From Caballeronia sp031450805 (lineage in GTDB: Bacteria > Pseudomonadota > Gammaproteobacteria > Burkholderiales > Burkholderiaceae), in the NCBI RefSeq assembly GCF_031450805.1, contig NZ_JARTVY010000001.1:2232001-2296000 (forward strand): a stretch of DNA of 64,000 nt, read 5' to 3'. The notes below the pieces were generated by a model. It ran no database searches. It was not told where the DNA came from and saw only the letters and a list, made by a program, of their open reading frames with translations. Numbering within the stretch: the first letter of the stretch is position 1; the number at the start of each line of letters is the position of its first letter. The translations under genes and the position numbers were made by a program. Positions 1-8,635 of this stretch are shown in pieces.

Positions 1-1
1 G

Positions 2-1678
2 AAGGGTTCGCGCAACGTATTCGTGCGTATTCACCTCGGCTTCGAGCGGCGTTTCGAGGCAGTGCGCAGCCGATACCGCGCCTTTCTCGAAGCGCGGCTC
101 GCGCATCCGGGCCGCTTCGCATCGCTGTTTCTCGCATGTTGTCTGCTCTCGCTTGCGCTTGCGTCGTTTCTTGGACGCGACTTCTTTCCTTCGGTCGATT
201 CGGGCGTCATCGCGATGCACATGCGAACCAAGACAGGCACGCGCATCGAAGAGACAGCGGTGCTAACCGACCGCGTCGACAATCGTATACGCGAGTTGAT
301 CCCTCGCAACGAGATTCGCTCGTTCATCGACAACATGGGCTTGCCGGTATCGGGCATCAACCTGTCGTATAACAACACGGGCACAGTGAGCGCCGCCGAT
401 GCCGACGTGCTCATCAGCCTCAACGAAGATCACGCGCCGACGGACGACTATATCCGCATGCTGAGAAAGCGCCTGCCGCAAGAGTTTCCCGGCGTGACGT
501 TTTCGTTTCTGCCCGCTGATATCACCAGTCAGATCCTCAACTTCGGCCTGCCCGCACCGATCGATATCTCGATCACCGGCCGCGACGTGCGCGCGAACCG
601 CGACTTCGCGAATCATTTGCTGGAGAAGATACGGCGCGTTCCCGGTCTCGTCGATGCGCGCATACAGCAGCCTTCCGATCTTCCCTCGATCAATGTCGAA
701 GTGGATCGCACGAAAGCCTTGCAGGCCGGCTTCACGCAGCGTGATGTCGCGAACAACCTGCTCATCACATTGTCCGGCAGCCAGCAGACGACGCCGACGT
801 TCTGGCTCAATCCGGTCAATGGCGTGAGCTACAACGTCATCACGACCGCGCCGCAATACGACATGAATTCACTGCAGTCAGTGGCCAATATTCCGGTGAC
901 ATCGGCGAGCGGCAAGACGAACATTCTCGGCGCGCTGGCATCGCTTTCGCGCAGCTCGCGCGACGCGGTCGTCTATCACTACAACGCGCAGACCACCATC
1001 AATCTCTATGCGACCACGGAACGCCGCGATCTTGGCGCGGTATCGGATGACGTGCAGCGCATCATCGATGATTCGCGCGGACAGTTGCCGAAGGGGTCGT
1101 CCATTGACATACGCGGCCAGGTCGAAACGATGAACACATCGTTCTCCGGTCTCGCGCTCGGATTGATACTGGCCGTGGTGCTCGTGTATCTGCTGATCGT
1201 CGTGAACTTTCAGTCGTGGCTCGATCCGTTCATCATCATCACCGCGTTGCCGGGCGCGCTCGCGGGCATCGTGTGGATGCTGTTCATCACGCATACGACG
1301 CTGTCGATTCCCGCGCTGACGGGCGCCATCATGTGCATCGGCATTGCGACCGCGAACAGCATTCTCGTCGTGAGCTTTGCGCGTTCCGCGCTCGCCGAAC
1401 ATGGCGATGCCGTGCGTTCCGCGCTCGAAGCAGGCTATACGCGATTCCGTCCCGTGCTGATGACGGCGCTTGCGATGATGATCGGCATGGTGCCGATGGC
1501 GATCGGCCTCGGCGAAGGCGGCGAGCAGAACGCACCGCTTGGACGCGCGGTGATCGGCGGGTTGATGGTCGGCACGGTCGCGACGCTGTTCTTCGTGCCC
1601 GTCGTGTTTTCGATGGTCTACAAGCACATCGAGGCGCGCAAGGAACGCGATGAACGCATGCGGAATGCACACTTCTGA
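2..1678 (+). CDS. RND efflux transporter permease, C-terminal half (5' truncated by window)
   Basis: The reading frame is open from the window edge, so the start lies upstream; about 558 residues of a usual length near 1,050 are present. What is seen: the end of the central cytoplasmic loop, a membrane helix near window residues 37-55, the FFPSVDSG motif that opens the second periplasmic porter domain, a long periplasmic domain, then five hydrophobic segments in the last 180 residues (GLALGLILAVVLVYLLIVV onward), the arrangement of AcrB/MexB/CzcA-type proteins. It uses the proton gradient to expel substrates through a tripartite pump. The adaptor gene follows after 15 bp and the channel gene overlaps that one, so the three form an operon. 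The substrate cannot be read from this half. Permease-first order differs from the usual adaptor-permease-channel order. Confidence 0.93.
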   Translation, partial: KGSRNVFVRIHLGFERRFEAVRSRYRAFLEARLAHPGRFASLFLACCLLSLALASFLGRDFFPSVDSGVIAMHMRTKTGTRIEETAVLTDRVDNRIRELIPRNEIRSFIDNMGLPVSGINLSYNNTGTVSAADADVLISLNEDHAPTDDYIRMLRKRLPQEFPGVTFSFLPADITSQILNFGLPAPIDISITGRDVRANRDFANHLLEKIRRVPGLVDARIQQPSDLPSINVEVDRTKALQAGFTQRDVANNLLITLSGSQQTTPTFWLNPVNGVSYNVITTAPQYDMNSLQSVANIPVTSASGKTNILGALASLSRSSRDAVVYHYNAQTTINLYATTERRDLGAVSDDVQRIIDDSRGQLPKGSSIDIRGQVETMNTSFSGLALGLILAVVLVYLLIVVNFQSWLDPFIIITALPGALAGIVWMLFITHTTLSIPALTGAIMCIGIATANSILVVSFARSALAEHGDAVRSALEAGYTRFRPVLMTALAMMIGMVPMAIGLGEGGEQNAPLGRAVIGGLMVGTVATLFFVPVVFSMVYKHIEARKERDERMRNAHF

Positions 1679-1693
1679 ACTTACGGAGAACGA

Positions 1694-2875
1694 ATGGAAG
1701 AGCAGTTGACGCAACGTTCGGCAACGGGCAAGCGAGGGCGTGTATGGCTCGTGATCGCGCTAGTGATCGTGGCCGGCATCGTCGCGCAGGGCATCTGGTC
1801 GCGCCATGCCGAACACGCCGAGCTTCAGCGCGATGCAGCCGAACACGGCATGCTGACCGTCGAGGTCATCAAGCCCATGCAGATGAAGCCGACGCAAGAC
1901 CTGTTGCTCGCCGGCGATATCCGTGCGTTCTCCGATGCGCCGATCTTCGCGCGCACCAGCGGTTATCTGAAGCGCTGGACGGTGGATATCGGCAGCAAGG
2001 TGAAGAAGGGGCAGCTGCTCGCCGAGATCGATGCGCCCGAGATCAACGATCAGTTGCGCCAGGCGCGCGCGGATGCGCAGACTGCCCGCGCGAACTATCT
2101 GCTCGCCAAGAGCACGGCGGAACGCTGGGCGCAAATGGCGAAGAACAACTCGGTATCGCGTCAGGAAACCGACGAGAAAAACGGCGACATGCTCGCGAAA
2201 GAAGCGGCGCTGAATGCCGCGCAGGCGAACGTATCGCGGCTCGAACAACTCGTCTCGTTCCAGAAGATTTACGCACCGTTCGACGGCGTCGTCACTGCGC
2301 GCAACACGGATGTCGGCCAGTTGATCGATGCCGGCAGCGGCGCAGCGGGCCGCGAACTCTTCCACGTTCAGGATGCGACGACGCTGCGGGTATTCGTCGA
2401 TGTGCCTCAGACCTATGCGCGCATGGTGACGGTCGGCATGCCCGCGGAACTGCTGCTGAACGAGGAGCGCAATCGCAAGTTCGAAGGCGTGACGGTTCGC
2501 GCGGCCGGCGCGGTCGATCCGGTTGCACGCACCATGCGCGTCGAGGTCGATGTGAAGAATCCGAGCGGCGAACTGCTGGCGGGCGCTTATGCGCAAGTGC
2601 GCTTTCGCTTGACGAGTGCGACGGCGTCCTACACGTTGCCGGGCAATGCGCTGCTGTTCAGGCCGGATGGCGTGCATGCGGCGAGCGTCGATGCGAACAA
2701 TCGGGTGAAGCTGCTGCCCATCACGCTCGGCACCGATTACGGCACGCGCGTGTCGATCGTATCGGGATTGCGCGGCGATGAGCGCGTGATCGTGAATCCG
2801 CCGGACTCCATCGTGGATGGTGCGACCGTGCGTATCGGGCAGACGCAAGTCAAAAAGGGCGGGCAGTCGTCATGA
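1694..2875 (+). CDS. Efflux RND transporter periplasmic adaptor subunit (MFP/HlyD family)
   Basis: A 393-residue protein with one N-terminal membrane helix (about residues 16-36), then a lipoyl-like half motif (GSKVKKGQLLAEIDAPE, about 98-114), an alpha-helical hairpin rich in Ala/Gln (about 115-185), the second lipoyl half (IYAPFDGVVTARNTDVGQ) and a beta-barrel region. This is the standard plan of membrane-fusion proteins linking an RND permease to an outer-membrane channel. The start is supported by GGAGAA six bases upstream. There is no lipobox, so it is anchored by the helix. It sits 15 bp after the permease and its stop overlaps the channel start by four bases (ATGA), implying translational coupling. 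Confidence 0.94.
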   Translation: MEEQLTQRSATGKRGRVWLVIALVIVAGIVAQGIWSRHAEHAELQRDAAEHGMLTVEVIKPMQMKPTQDLLLAGDIRAFSDAPIFARTSGYLKRWTVDIGSKVKKGQLLAEIDAPEINDQLRQARADAQTARANYLLAKSTAERWAQMAKNNSVSRQETDEKNGDMLAKEAALNAAQANVSRLEQLVSFQKIYAPFDGVVTARNTDVGQLIDAGSGAAGRELFHVQDATTLRVFVDVPQTYARMVTVGMPAELLLNEERNRKFEGVTVRAAGAVDPVARTMRVEVDVKNPSGELLAGAYAQVRFRLTSATASYTLPGNALLFRPDGVHAASVDANNRVKLLPITLGTDYGTRVSIVSGLRGDERVIVNPPDSIVDGATVRIGQTQVKKGGQSS

Positions 2876-4374
2876 AGCGCACGCATGCAGGCTCGATGCT
2901 GGCGCTGCTGTCGATGACGATGACGATGTCCGCCTGCACGGTCGGCCCCGACTACGTGCGCCCTGAAGTGCCAACGCCGGCGGCTTACAAGTCGGCGATG
3001 CCGGGGGATGCAGCGATATCGACGCAAGACTGGAAGCCTGCGCAGCCCGCCGACGCCGCGCCGCGCGCGCCGTGGTGGGAGGTCTACGGCGACCCGCAGC
3101 TGAACGCGCTGGAAGAGCGCGTGATCGTGTCGAATCAGACGGTGGCGGCCGCAGCCGCCCGATATCGCGGCGCGCGTGCGGCGGTCCGTCAGGCGCGTTC
3201 CGCGTTCTTTCCGACGATCACAGCCAACGCGTCGTTCAATCAGTCGCGCGTATCGTCGAATGTGCTGTACCGCTCGAGTGCGGGCGTGACCGTGCCGGAC
3301 TACCTGGTCGAGGCTCAGGTCTCGTGGGAGCCGGACCTGTGGGGCCGCATTTCACGCGCAGTCGAAGGCGGTCGCGCCGAAGCGCAGGCCAGTGCGGCGG
3401 ACCTGCAAAGCGCCATCCTTTCGATGCAGGCGGAACTCGCGACGAATTACTTCGATTTGCGCGGCACCGTCGAAGAAGAACGCTTGTTGCAAGAGACGCT
3501 GCAGGCCTATGAAAAAGCGCTTGCATTGACGCGCGATCGCTTCGCGGGCGGTGTGGCTGCGGAGTCGGACGTAGCGCAGGCAGAGGAGCAGTTGCGCGCG
3601 ACGCAAGCGCAGTTGATCGGACTCGAGACCACGCACGCGAGCCTCGTCAATGCAATTGCGATTCTCATCGGCGAGCCGCCGTCGAGCTTCGCACTCGAGG
3701 TCGCGCCGCTCGATGCGGACCACGTGCCGCATCCGAATGCGGCGCTGACCGCATTGCCGTTATCGCTGCCGTCGGCGTTGCTCGAGCGCCGGCCCGATAT
3801 CGCATCGGCCGAACGCCGTGTGGCTCAGGCGAACGGGCGCGTCGGTGTCGCGACGGCTGCGTTCTTTCCGAATCTGTTGCTGGCCGCAACCGGCGGTCTC
3901 GAAGCAACGCGCTTCAGTTCATGGCTGACGGCGCCGAGCCGCTTCTGGTCGCTCGGGCCGCAGCTTGCATTCACCGCGCTCGACTTCGGCGGCCGCACGG
4001 CAGCCCGCGATGCGGCGCGTGCCGCGTATGACGAGAGCGTAGCGGATTACCGGCAGACGGTGCTGACCGCGTTCGGTCAGGTCGAGGACAACCTTAATGC
4101 GCTGGACGTGCTGCGTCGCGAGAGCGAGGCGCAAGCGCAAGCCGTCGATGCCGCGAAGCGCGCGCTCGACAAGATCGGCAATCGCTACGAGAACGGCGCG
4201 ATCACGTATCTGAACGTCGTCGTGACGCAGGCCACCGTGTTGTCGGATCAGCGTGCGGCAGTGCGTATCGAACGGCGCAGGATGGCTGCAAGCGTTGCGC
4301 TCATCAAGGCGTTGGGCGGCGGATGGACGACGGATCGGCTGCCTCGCGCCGATGAAGTATCGGCGCGAGAGTGA
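2872..4374 (+). CDS. Outer-membrane efflux lipoprotein (NodT/OprM-type TolC family)
   Basis: A 500-residue protein with a signal peptide ending in a lipobox (MSAC, Cys about residue 22), followed by the VGPDYVRPEVPTP sequence typical of NodT-family efflux lipoproteins. Two repeated outer-membrane efflux domains follow, with long Ala/Gln-rich helices and the conserved SLPSALLERRPDI motif between them. It forms the trimeric exit duct for the RND pump encoded just upstream. The start ATG overlaps the adaptor stop. Downstream, a convergent methyltransferase gene ends 16 bp away, so the efflux operon ends here. Substrate is unknown; aromatic acids or drugs are common for this subfamily but that is inference. 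Confidence 0.94.
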   Translation: MKRTHAGSMLALLSMTMTMSACTVGPDYVRPEVPTPAAYKSAMPGDAAISTQDWKPAQPADAAPRAPWWEVYGDPQLNALEERVIVSNQTVAAAAARYRGARAAVRQARSAFFPTITANASFNQSRVSSNVLYRSSAGVTVPDYLVEAQVSWEPDLWGRISRAVEGGRAEAQASAADLQSAILSMQAELATNYFDLRGTVEEERLLQETLQAYEKALALTRDRFAGGVAAESDVAQAEEQLRATQAQLIGLETTHASLVNAIAILIGEPPSSFALEVAPLDADHVPHPNAALTALPLSLPSALLERRPDIASAERRVAQANGRVGVATAAFFPNLLLAATGGLEATRFSSWLTAPSRFWSLGPQLAFTALDFGGRTAARDAARAAYDESVADYRQTVLTAFGQVEDNLNALDVLRRESEAQAQAVDAAKRALDKIGNRYENGAITYLNVVVTQATVLSDQRAAVRIERRRMAASVALIKALGGGWTTDRLPRADEVSARE

Positions 4375-4390
4375 AGCGTCGCGTTCGAGG

Positions 4391-5080
4391 TCAGGCGCGC
4401 GTGCGTGGCCGGCAAATCATGAAGTATTGCGAACTAATCCACCACGGTGCATGAGGAACGGGGCTGACATGCGCCGCATCGATGGTGAAACGTTCGCCGA
4501 CGACCGCGCGCAGTTCCCGAAAATCGAAGCCTTTATGCGTCGTGCGCGGATTCTCCGGCCGCTCGACGCGAATGCCGATCATCGACTTCAGCAATTCGGC
4601 GGGCGAGTATTCGGACTTCAGCGTGCGGCTGCGAATCATCCAGTTCGATACTTTCGGCGCAATCGCGAGGCCGTACATGATCGGCACGGAGATCAGCAGC
4701 GCGCCGTTCGGCTTGAGAATGCGCGCGGCGTCGTCGAGCAGGGACTCGACTTCGCTTTCGTAAAGGTGCTCGCAGACTTCGAACGACGTGAGCACATCGA
4801 CACTGTGCGATGCCACGCCATCGAGCGATTCCGCGTATCGGACTTCGGCAAACGCCGGGGCCATGAACTTGTCGTGGCCGATGAGCGTGATGTCGGGCCG
4901 CGTTTCACCGAGCGCATGCAGAAAGAGTCCCGGACCCGCGCCGAAGTCGACCACCGTGCCACGTGTCGGGCACAGGCCGGTGACGAGATCGGTCGCCATC
5001 GTCATTCGCGTTCGATGCGCAAAACGCGCGAGCGGATTGCCCGAATTGACGGTCTGTTCTGCGTATGAAATCTCGCGCAT
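4391..5080 (-). CDS. Class I SAM-dependent methyltransferase
   Basis: A 229-residue protein with a Methyltransf_11/12-like Rossmann fold: motif I VVDFGAGPGLFL (about residues 43-54), motif II around LIGHDKF, an acidic/strand region SVDVLTSFEVCEHL (about 93-106), and motif IV-like ILKPNGALLISVP. It should transfer a methyl group from S-adenosylmethionine; the substrate cannot be inferred. The start is supported by AGGGGA just upstream. It is alone on its strand, converging on the efflux operon, and followed upstream by about 150 bp before the next gene. The HEPGxxF-like details suggest a lipopolysaccharide or small-molecule methylase rather than an RNA methylase, but that is only a guess. Confidence 0.82.
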   Translation of the reverse strand: MREISYAEQTVNSGNPLARFAHRTRMTMATDLVTGLCPTRGTVVDFGAGPGLFLHALGETRPDITLIGHDKFMAPAFAEVRYAESLDGVASHSVDVLTSFEVCEHLYESEVESLLDDAARILKPNGALLISVPIMYGLAIAPKVSNWMIRSRTLKSEYSPAELLKSMIGIRVERPENPRTTHKGFDFRELRAVVGERFTIDAAHVSPVPHAPWWISSQYFMICRPRTRA

Positions 5081-5230
5081 TCGAAAGTCCCCTTTTTTTA
5101 TCGACTCGTTATCGAATGATCTATTTTCTGGCCGTTTCGGACGATATTGCAGCGATGCGCCGTGCCGCGCAATCGCCGTCGATAGGCGTCGTCCGCCGAA
5201 CTTCTGCCGGCCTCCGCCATCGCTTCGACG

Positions 5231-5866
5231 TTATAGGAAGAGCCATGCGCCGCATGCGACGAGCGCCACGCTCCAGAGCCAGTCGACGTTGATCCAGCCC
5301 GTGCGCAGAAAGCTCAGGCCCGCGCGCTCGTGCACCGACATTGCGAATAGGGAGATGGCGGCGATGACCGCGAGCATCGCGGCGGTATGAAGAGACAAGG
5401 CGACCGCGCCCGCTTCGAACGCGTCCGCTGCCGGTGCCTTCGCCGCTGATCCGCCGCAGAACGGCAGCAGCGCAGGCACGAGCATGAGGCCCGCCCCGTG
5501 CGCGCTCGACATGACGAACGACCACAGCGCGAGGCCCGCGAGTCCGGTGCGCATGCCGACGGCCGGACGCCCGCGATGCCCGCGCCACGCACGCCACGCG
5601 CCCCCGCCGATCAGCAGCACCCCGCAGCCGCGCGCAAGCGTCTCGTGACTGGCGTACGAACCCAGCGTGAGCACGCCCGCCAGCACGAGCGCGACGGATA
5701 GCGCATGACCCAGTGCGATCGGCACGAGCGATAGCAAGACGACGCGCTTGCTATGCGCGTAGAGTCCGAGGGCGAGCGCGAACAGCCATCCCATCGCGGG
5801 ATTGATGCCATGAAAAGCGCCGAGGCCCGCAGCGGTGATCCAGAGCGCGGGCGTGCCGGTGTTCAT
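5231..5866 (-). CDS. Polytopic membrane protein linked to methanethiol oxidase gene
   Basis: A 211-residue hydrophobic protein with about six membrane helices. The first helix carries GAFHGINPAMGW, an H-x-x-x-P motif placed as in HupE/UreJ- and nickel/cobalt-permease-like proteins, and a loop has SSAHGAG. The start at 5866 is chosen because AGGAG lies seven bases upstream; a longer frame extends into the preceding gene and is unlikely. It begins 22 bp after the stop of the methanethiol oxidase gene, so the two are probably cotranscribed. Methanethiol oxidase is a copper enzyme, so a role in metal supply or membrane electron transfer is a reasonable inference, not something the sequence proves. 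Confidence 0.78.
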   Translation of the reverse strand: MNTGTPALWITAAGLGAFHGINPAMGWLFALALGLYAHSKRVVLLSLVPIALGHALSVALVLAGVLTLGSYASHETLARGCGVLLIGGGAWRAWRGHRGRPAVGMRTGLAGLALWSFVMSSAHGAGLMLVPALLPFCGGSAAKAPAADAFEAGAVALSLHTAAMLAVIAAISLFAMSVHERAGLSFLRTGWINVDWLWSVALVACGAWLFL

Positions 5867-5888
5867 GGGTCCGCGCTCCTCGAAGGCA

Positions 5889-7283
5889 TCATGGATAGCA
5901 ATACGAATCCGACGAGCAATCGCCGCCTTGCAGCCGGATCTGATGCGGCCGATGCCCCTTCGGCCAGTCGATGAAGAACCGTTCGTCGACACTCAGGCCG
6001 CCGTCCGCGCCTGCGTCGAGCTTCACCATCCAGCCATTGATGCCTTCCGGATAGAACTGCGAATCCACGGCGCCGTATAGCGAGTTGGTGAAGTACACGC
6101 GGCGTCCGTCGCGGCTGACTTCGACCATTTGCGGGCCGCCGTTCAAGTGGCCGTTGCTCGCGCCTGCGTGCGTCGCGCGCGCGACCACGCCGCCGATGCG
6201 CACCTTGCCCGCGAGCTTCGGCGCGAATGGATCGGAGACGTCGTATTGCAGCATGTCGCCGGTGCCCCAGCACGATACATATAGAAAGCGGTCATCCATC
6301 GAGAGATCGATGTCCGATACCAGCGGCGGCACCGCGCCGAAGCCTTGCAATAGCGGCGGCAGCACGGAGGCGTCGGCGGGTTCGGCGGGAATGTCGATGA
6401 CCTTCTTCACGGCCCATTGGTCCTTGTCGCGATACCATGTCCAGATCGACGACGAGAGGTCCTTCAGGCTGATCACGCAATTGACGAAGCCATATGCCTT
6501 CGTCGGATCGTGCGCGGGGCGCAGTTCGAAGACGAGCTGATACTCGTCGCCGAAGTCGATCTCCTGCACGTGCCTGCGCTTCGTCAGGTCCCAGAAATGC
6601 AGCTTGCGGCCGTACTTCGCGCCGAGCAGCAGTTCGGGCACGAGACCTTCCTCGAAGGTATCGGGCGTGCCCCATTCGCTCGTGACCATCGTGTCGTAAC
6701 CGAGATGCCACCACGCATCGTAGGCAAGCTGCTGCGGTCCTCGCTCGACTTCCCATCGGCCGAGCGGATCGAAGCTCTGTTGATCGAGCATCAGCACGCC
6801 GCCAGGCGCCTTGCCTTCCGCGTTGCCGAGCGCGGTGACGTAGATGCCGCCCGGGCCGCAGTGAACGGTATGGGGCCGCGTATAGCCGGTTTTCTCCGCG
6901 AGTTCGGCGGCCTCGATGGTCTTGACGATGACCGGCTTCTTCGGATCGGGCTTCGTATCGACGATATGAATGCGCGACGAACGCAGCCCCGGCACGACGA
7001 GATAGCGGCGCTCCATGTGCGGATGCGGCGCGTTAGGACACAGGCACGACGAGCACGCGTTCCAGCCGAAGTGATGCAGTTCGTCGCCGGCATCGGGCAT
7101 CGCCAGTTCGCCCACTATTCGCGCATAGTCCGCCGATTCGGGATCGACATCGACGACCGCGAGTTTGTCGGGCGTCTTGCGCTCGGGATCGAACGTCGCG
7201 ACATAGGCGAGCGTTTCGCACGGGGCCTTCGCAGCGAGTCGCGGGGAAGGGTAGAAGCTCGGATCAGGTTTCCATGTCGCCAT
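5889..7283 (-). CDS. mtoX: Selenium-binding protein family, probable methanethiol oxidase
   Basis: A 464-residue protein matching the SBP56/MtoX family along its length: the WNACSSC motif (Cys77 and Cys80), YLVVPGLRSSRIHIVDT, TVHCGPGG, YDTMVTSEWGTP, and the C-terminal GHRPHQIRLQGGD. These proteins are seven-bladed propellers; MtoX converts methanethiol, oxygen and water to formaldehyde, hydrogen sulfide and hydrogen peroxide and needs copper. The start at 7283 follows GGGAGA; 30 extra in-frame residues upstream lack an SD and are not signal-like. No signal peptide is visible, although the characterised Hyphomicrobium enzyme is periplasmic, so this copy is probably cytosolic. It is followed by a membrane protein gene and faces a small membrane protein gene across 176 bp. 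Confidence 0.9.
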   Translation of the reverse strand: MATWKPDPSFYPSPRLAAKAPCETLAYVATFDPERKTPDKLAVVDVDPESADYARIVGELAMPDAGDELHHFGWNACSSCLCPNAPHPHMERRYLVVPGLRSSRIHIVDTKPDPKKPVIVKTIEAAELAEKTGYTRPHTVHCGPGGIYVTALGNAEGKAPGGVLMLDQQSFDPLGRWEVERGPQQLAYDAWWHLGYDTMVTSEWGTPDTFEEGLVPELLLGAKYGRKLHFWDLTKRRHVQEIDFGDEYQLVFELRPAHDPTKAYGFVNCVISLKDLSSSIWTWYRDKDQWAVKKVIDIPAEPADASVLPPLLQGFGAVPPLVSDIDLSMDDRFLYVSCWGTGDMLQYDVSDPFAPKLAGKVRIGGVVARATHAGASNGHLNGGPQMVEVSRDGRRVYFTNSLYGAVDSQFYPEGINGWMVKLDAGADGGLSVDERFFIDWPKGHRPHQIRLQGGDCSSDSYCYP

Positions 7284-7459
7284 GTCGGTTCTCCCAATGA
7301 GCGGTCCTTCTGCACTATAGGACACGCCTGCGCCGAATGCGTCGGGCTGCTTATAAGGGATTACGCAATACAAAGCGAAACAGGCGCAATGCCCGCATCG
7401 AACGGCGCGAGAGCATCTACAATGAAAGCGTCGTCTTCTTGCGCTCGAAGGAGGTTGCG

Positions 7460-7618
7460 ATGACCGAGCCGATGATCACCCTGATGGTCGGAGTCGTCGT
7501 GGTGCTATGCGCCATCGTGATTCTGGTCATGCATCACAGGCACCCGCATATACATCCGCCGAAAGCGCGCTGGCTGGATTCGCATCCGCCTCGTGACTGG
7601 TTGCATCACAGGCATTGA
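7460..7618 (+). CDS. Small single-pass membrane protein
   Basis: A 52-residue protein preceded by an excellent ribosome binding site (GAAGGAGG, six bases before ATG). Residues 7-26 are a hydrophobic helix (LMVGVVVVLCAIVILVM); the short tail is very rich in His and Pro (MHHRHPHIHPPKARW and DWLHHRH), which could bind metal ions. It is transcribed divergently from the methanethiol oxidase gene and is followed by a strong terminator, so it is a monocistronic unit. Function is unknown. The His-rich tail next to a copper-enzyme operon is suggestive only. Confidence 0.75.
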   Translation: MTEPMITLMVGVVVVLCAIVILVMHHRHPHIHPPKARWLDSHPPRDWLHHRH

Positions 7619-7642
7619 AAGCATGAGCCTCGAGCGGATATG

Positions 7643-7667
7643 ACGCCGGTTTTCACCGGCGTTTTTT
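7643..7667 (+). terminator. Rho-independent terminator
   Basis: An 8-bp perfect stem (ACGCCGGT / ACCGGCGT) with a TTTC loop is followed by a run of six T. It lies 24 bp after the small membrane protein gene and serves that transcript. Confidence 0.92.
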
Positions 7668-7671
7668 GTAC

Positions 7672-7989
7672 TCAGCGTCTTGGCCCTTTCATCGCTTCGG
7701 CTTCCATCGCGGCATGCCATTCTTCGCTGTTCTCGATCGGGTCGATACCTTCGTCGATGGACGCCGATGCGCGCTCCGCGAAAGCCCGGTTTCCTTCGTC
7801 GACGTCTTCGTCCGGTGAATCGTCGCTGTCTGGGGGATCGAGCATGTCGCGCAGCATCGCGCTGAGTTCGGGCGTATTCCACGGTTCGCCGCGTTGCTTC
7901 TTCTTCTTGATGTAGTGCCTGACTTCGGCATCCTGCTCGGGCGTGAGCGGCAGGCCCCGAAACGTGCGCTTGGCGTCGGTGTCGATCAT
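7672..7989 (-). CDS. Hypothetical acidic protein
   Basis: A 105-residue protein, starting at an ATG preceded by GAGGGAG. The N-terminal half is basic (TPEQDAEVRHYIKKKKQRGEPW) and contains a short helix-forming stretch TPELSAMLRDML; the C-terminal half is acidic and apparently disordered (PPDSDDSPDEDVDEGNRAF), ending EEWHAAMEAEAMKG. No domain is recognised. It converges on the small membrane protein gene and is followed upstream, after about 70 bp, by an Lrp-type regulator gene on the same strand. Codon usage matches neighbours, so it is probably a native gene. Confidence 0.7.
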   Translation of the reverse strand: MIDTDAKRTFRGLPLTPEQDAEVRHYIKKKKQRGEPWNTPELSAMLRDMLDPPDSDDSPDEDVDEGNRAFAERASASIDEGIDPIENSEEWHAAMEAEAMKGPRR

Positions 7990-8058
7990 CGGATGCTCCC
8001 TCTTTGAAGCAACGGGCACTTCAAGTGTAGCGCCGTTCCCTGCCGGACACGCGATTGT

Positions 8059-8523
8059 TCAGAGCGGAGGCAGCCTGCGTTCGATGGGCGTCGTCTTCAC
8101 GATGGCCGTGCTCGTCGCGGCGCGGTCGGTGACTTTCGCGAGGATGTCGTCGAGATGCTCGATGGAACGCAGATACAGGCGGCAGACGAAGCAGTCATCG
8201 CCCGTGACCTTCACGCATTCGACGAACTCCGGGATGCGCCGGATCGCGTCCTCGACGAGATGCAACTGTCCCGGCAACGGCTGCACGCGCACGATGGCCT
8301 GAAGCGTATAACCGAGCGCCGACGGGTCGATCTCCACCGTGAAACCGCGAATGACCCCTTGGGATTCCAGGCGGCGAATGCGCTCGGCCGTGCTCGGTGC
8401 GGACAGTCCGATGCGCTTCGCCAGTTCGCTCACCGCGATGCGTCCGTCGACTGCAAGCACGCCGATCAGCTCGCGGTCGATCGCGTCGATGCTCGCTTGC
8501 GATGGGCCAGGGTTCTTCGGCAT
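8059..8523 (-). CDS. Lrp/AsnC family transcriptional regulator
   Basis: A 154-residue protein. Residues 10-60 form the AsnC-type winged helix-turn-helix (DAIDRELIGVLAVDGRIAVSELAKRIGLS, then TAERIRRLESQGVIRGFTVEI), and the rest is the RAM/AsnC ligand-binding domain with the GDDCFVC segment. The ATG at 8523 is preferred over an upstream in-frame ATG because the domain starts immediately after it. The gene is divergent from an EamA-family exporter across 112 bp; the usual arrangement for Lrp-type regulators of amino-acid export suggests that it controls that transporter and itself from this shared intergenic region. Confidence 0.92.
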   Translation of the reverse strand: MPKNPGPSQASIDAIDRELIGVLAVDGRIAVSELAKRIGLSAPSTAERIRRLESQGVIRGFTVEIDPSALGYTLQAIVRVQPLPGQLHLVEDAIRRIPEFVECVKVTGDDCFVCRLYLRSIEHLDDILAKVTDRAATSTAIVKTTPIERRLPPL

Positions 8524-8635
8524 GATGGCCTTCGATAGCAAGGTAATGAATGAAATGTGCCTTATTTTAGGCATGGTTTAACGTGCCGCGCATCGATAGA
8601 CTTCAACTCATCGAAACCGCATTCGCCTGACCGCC

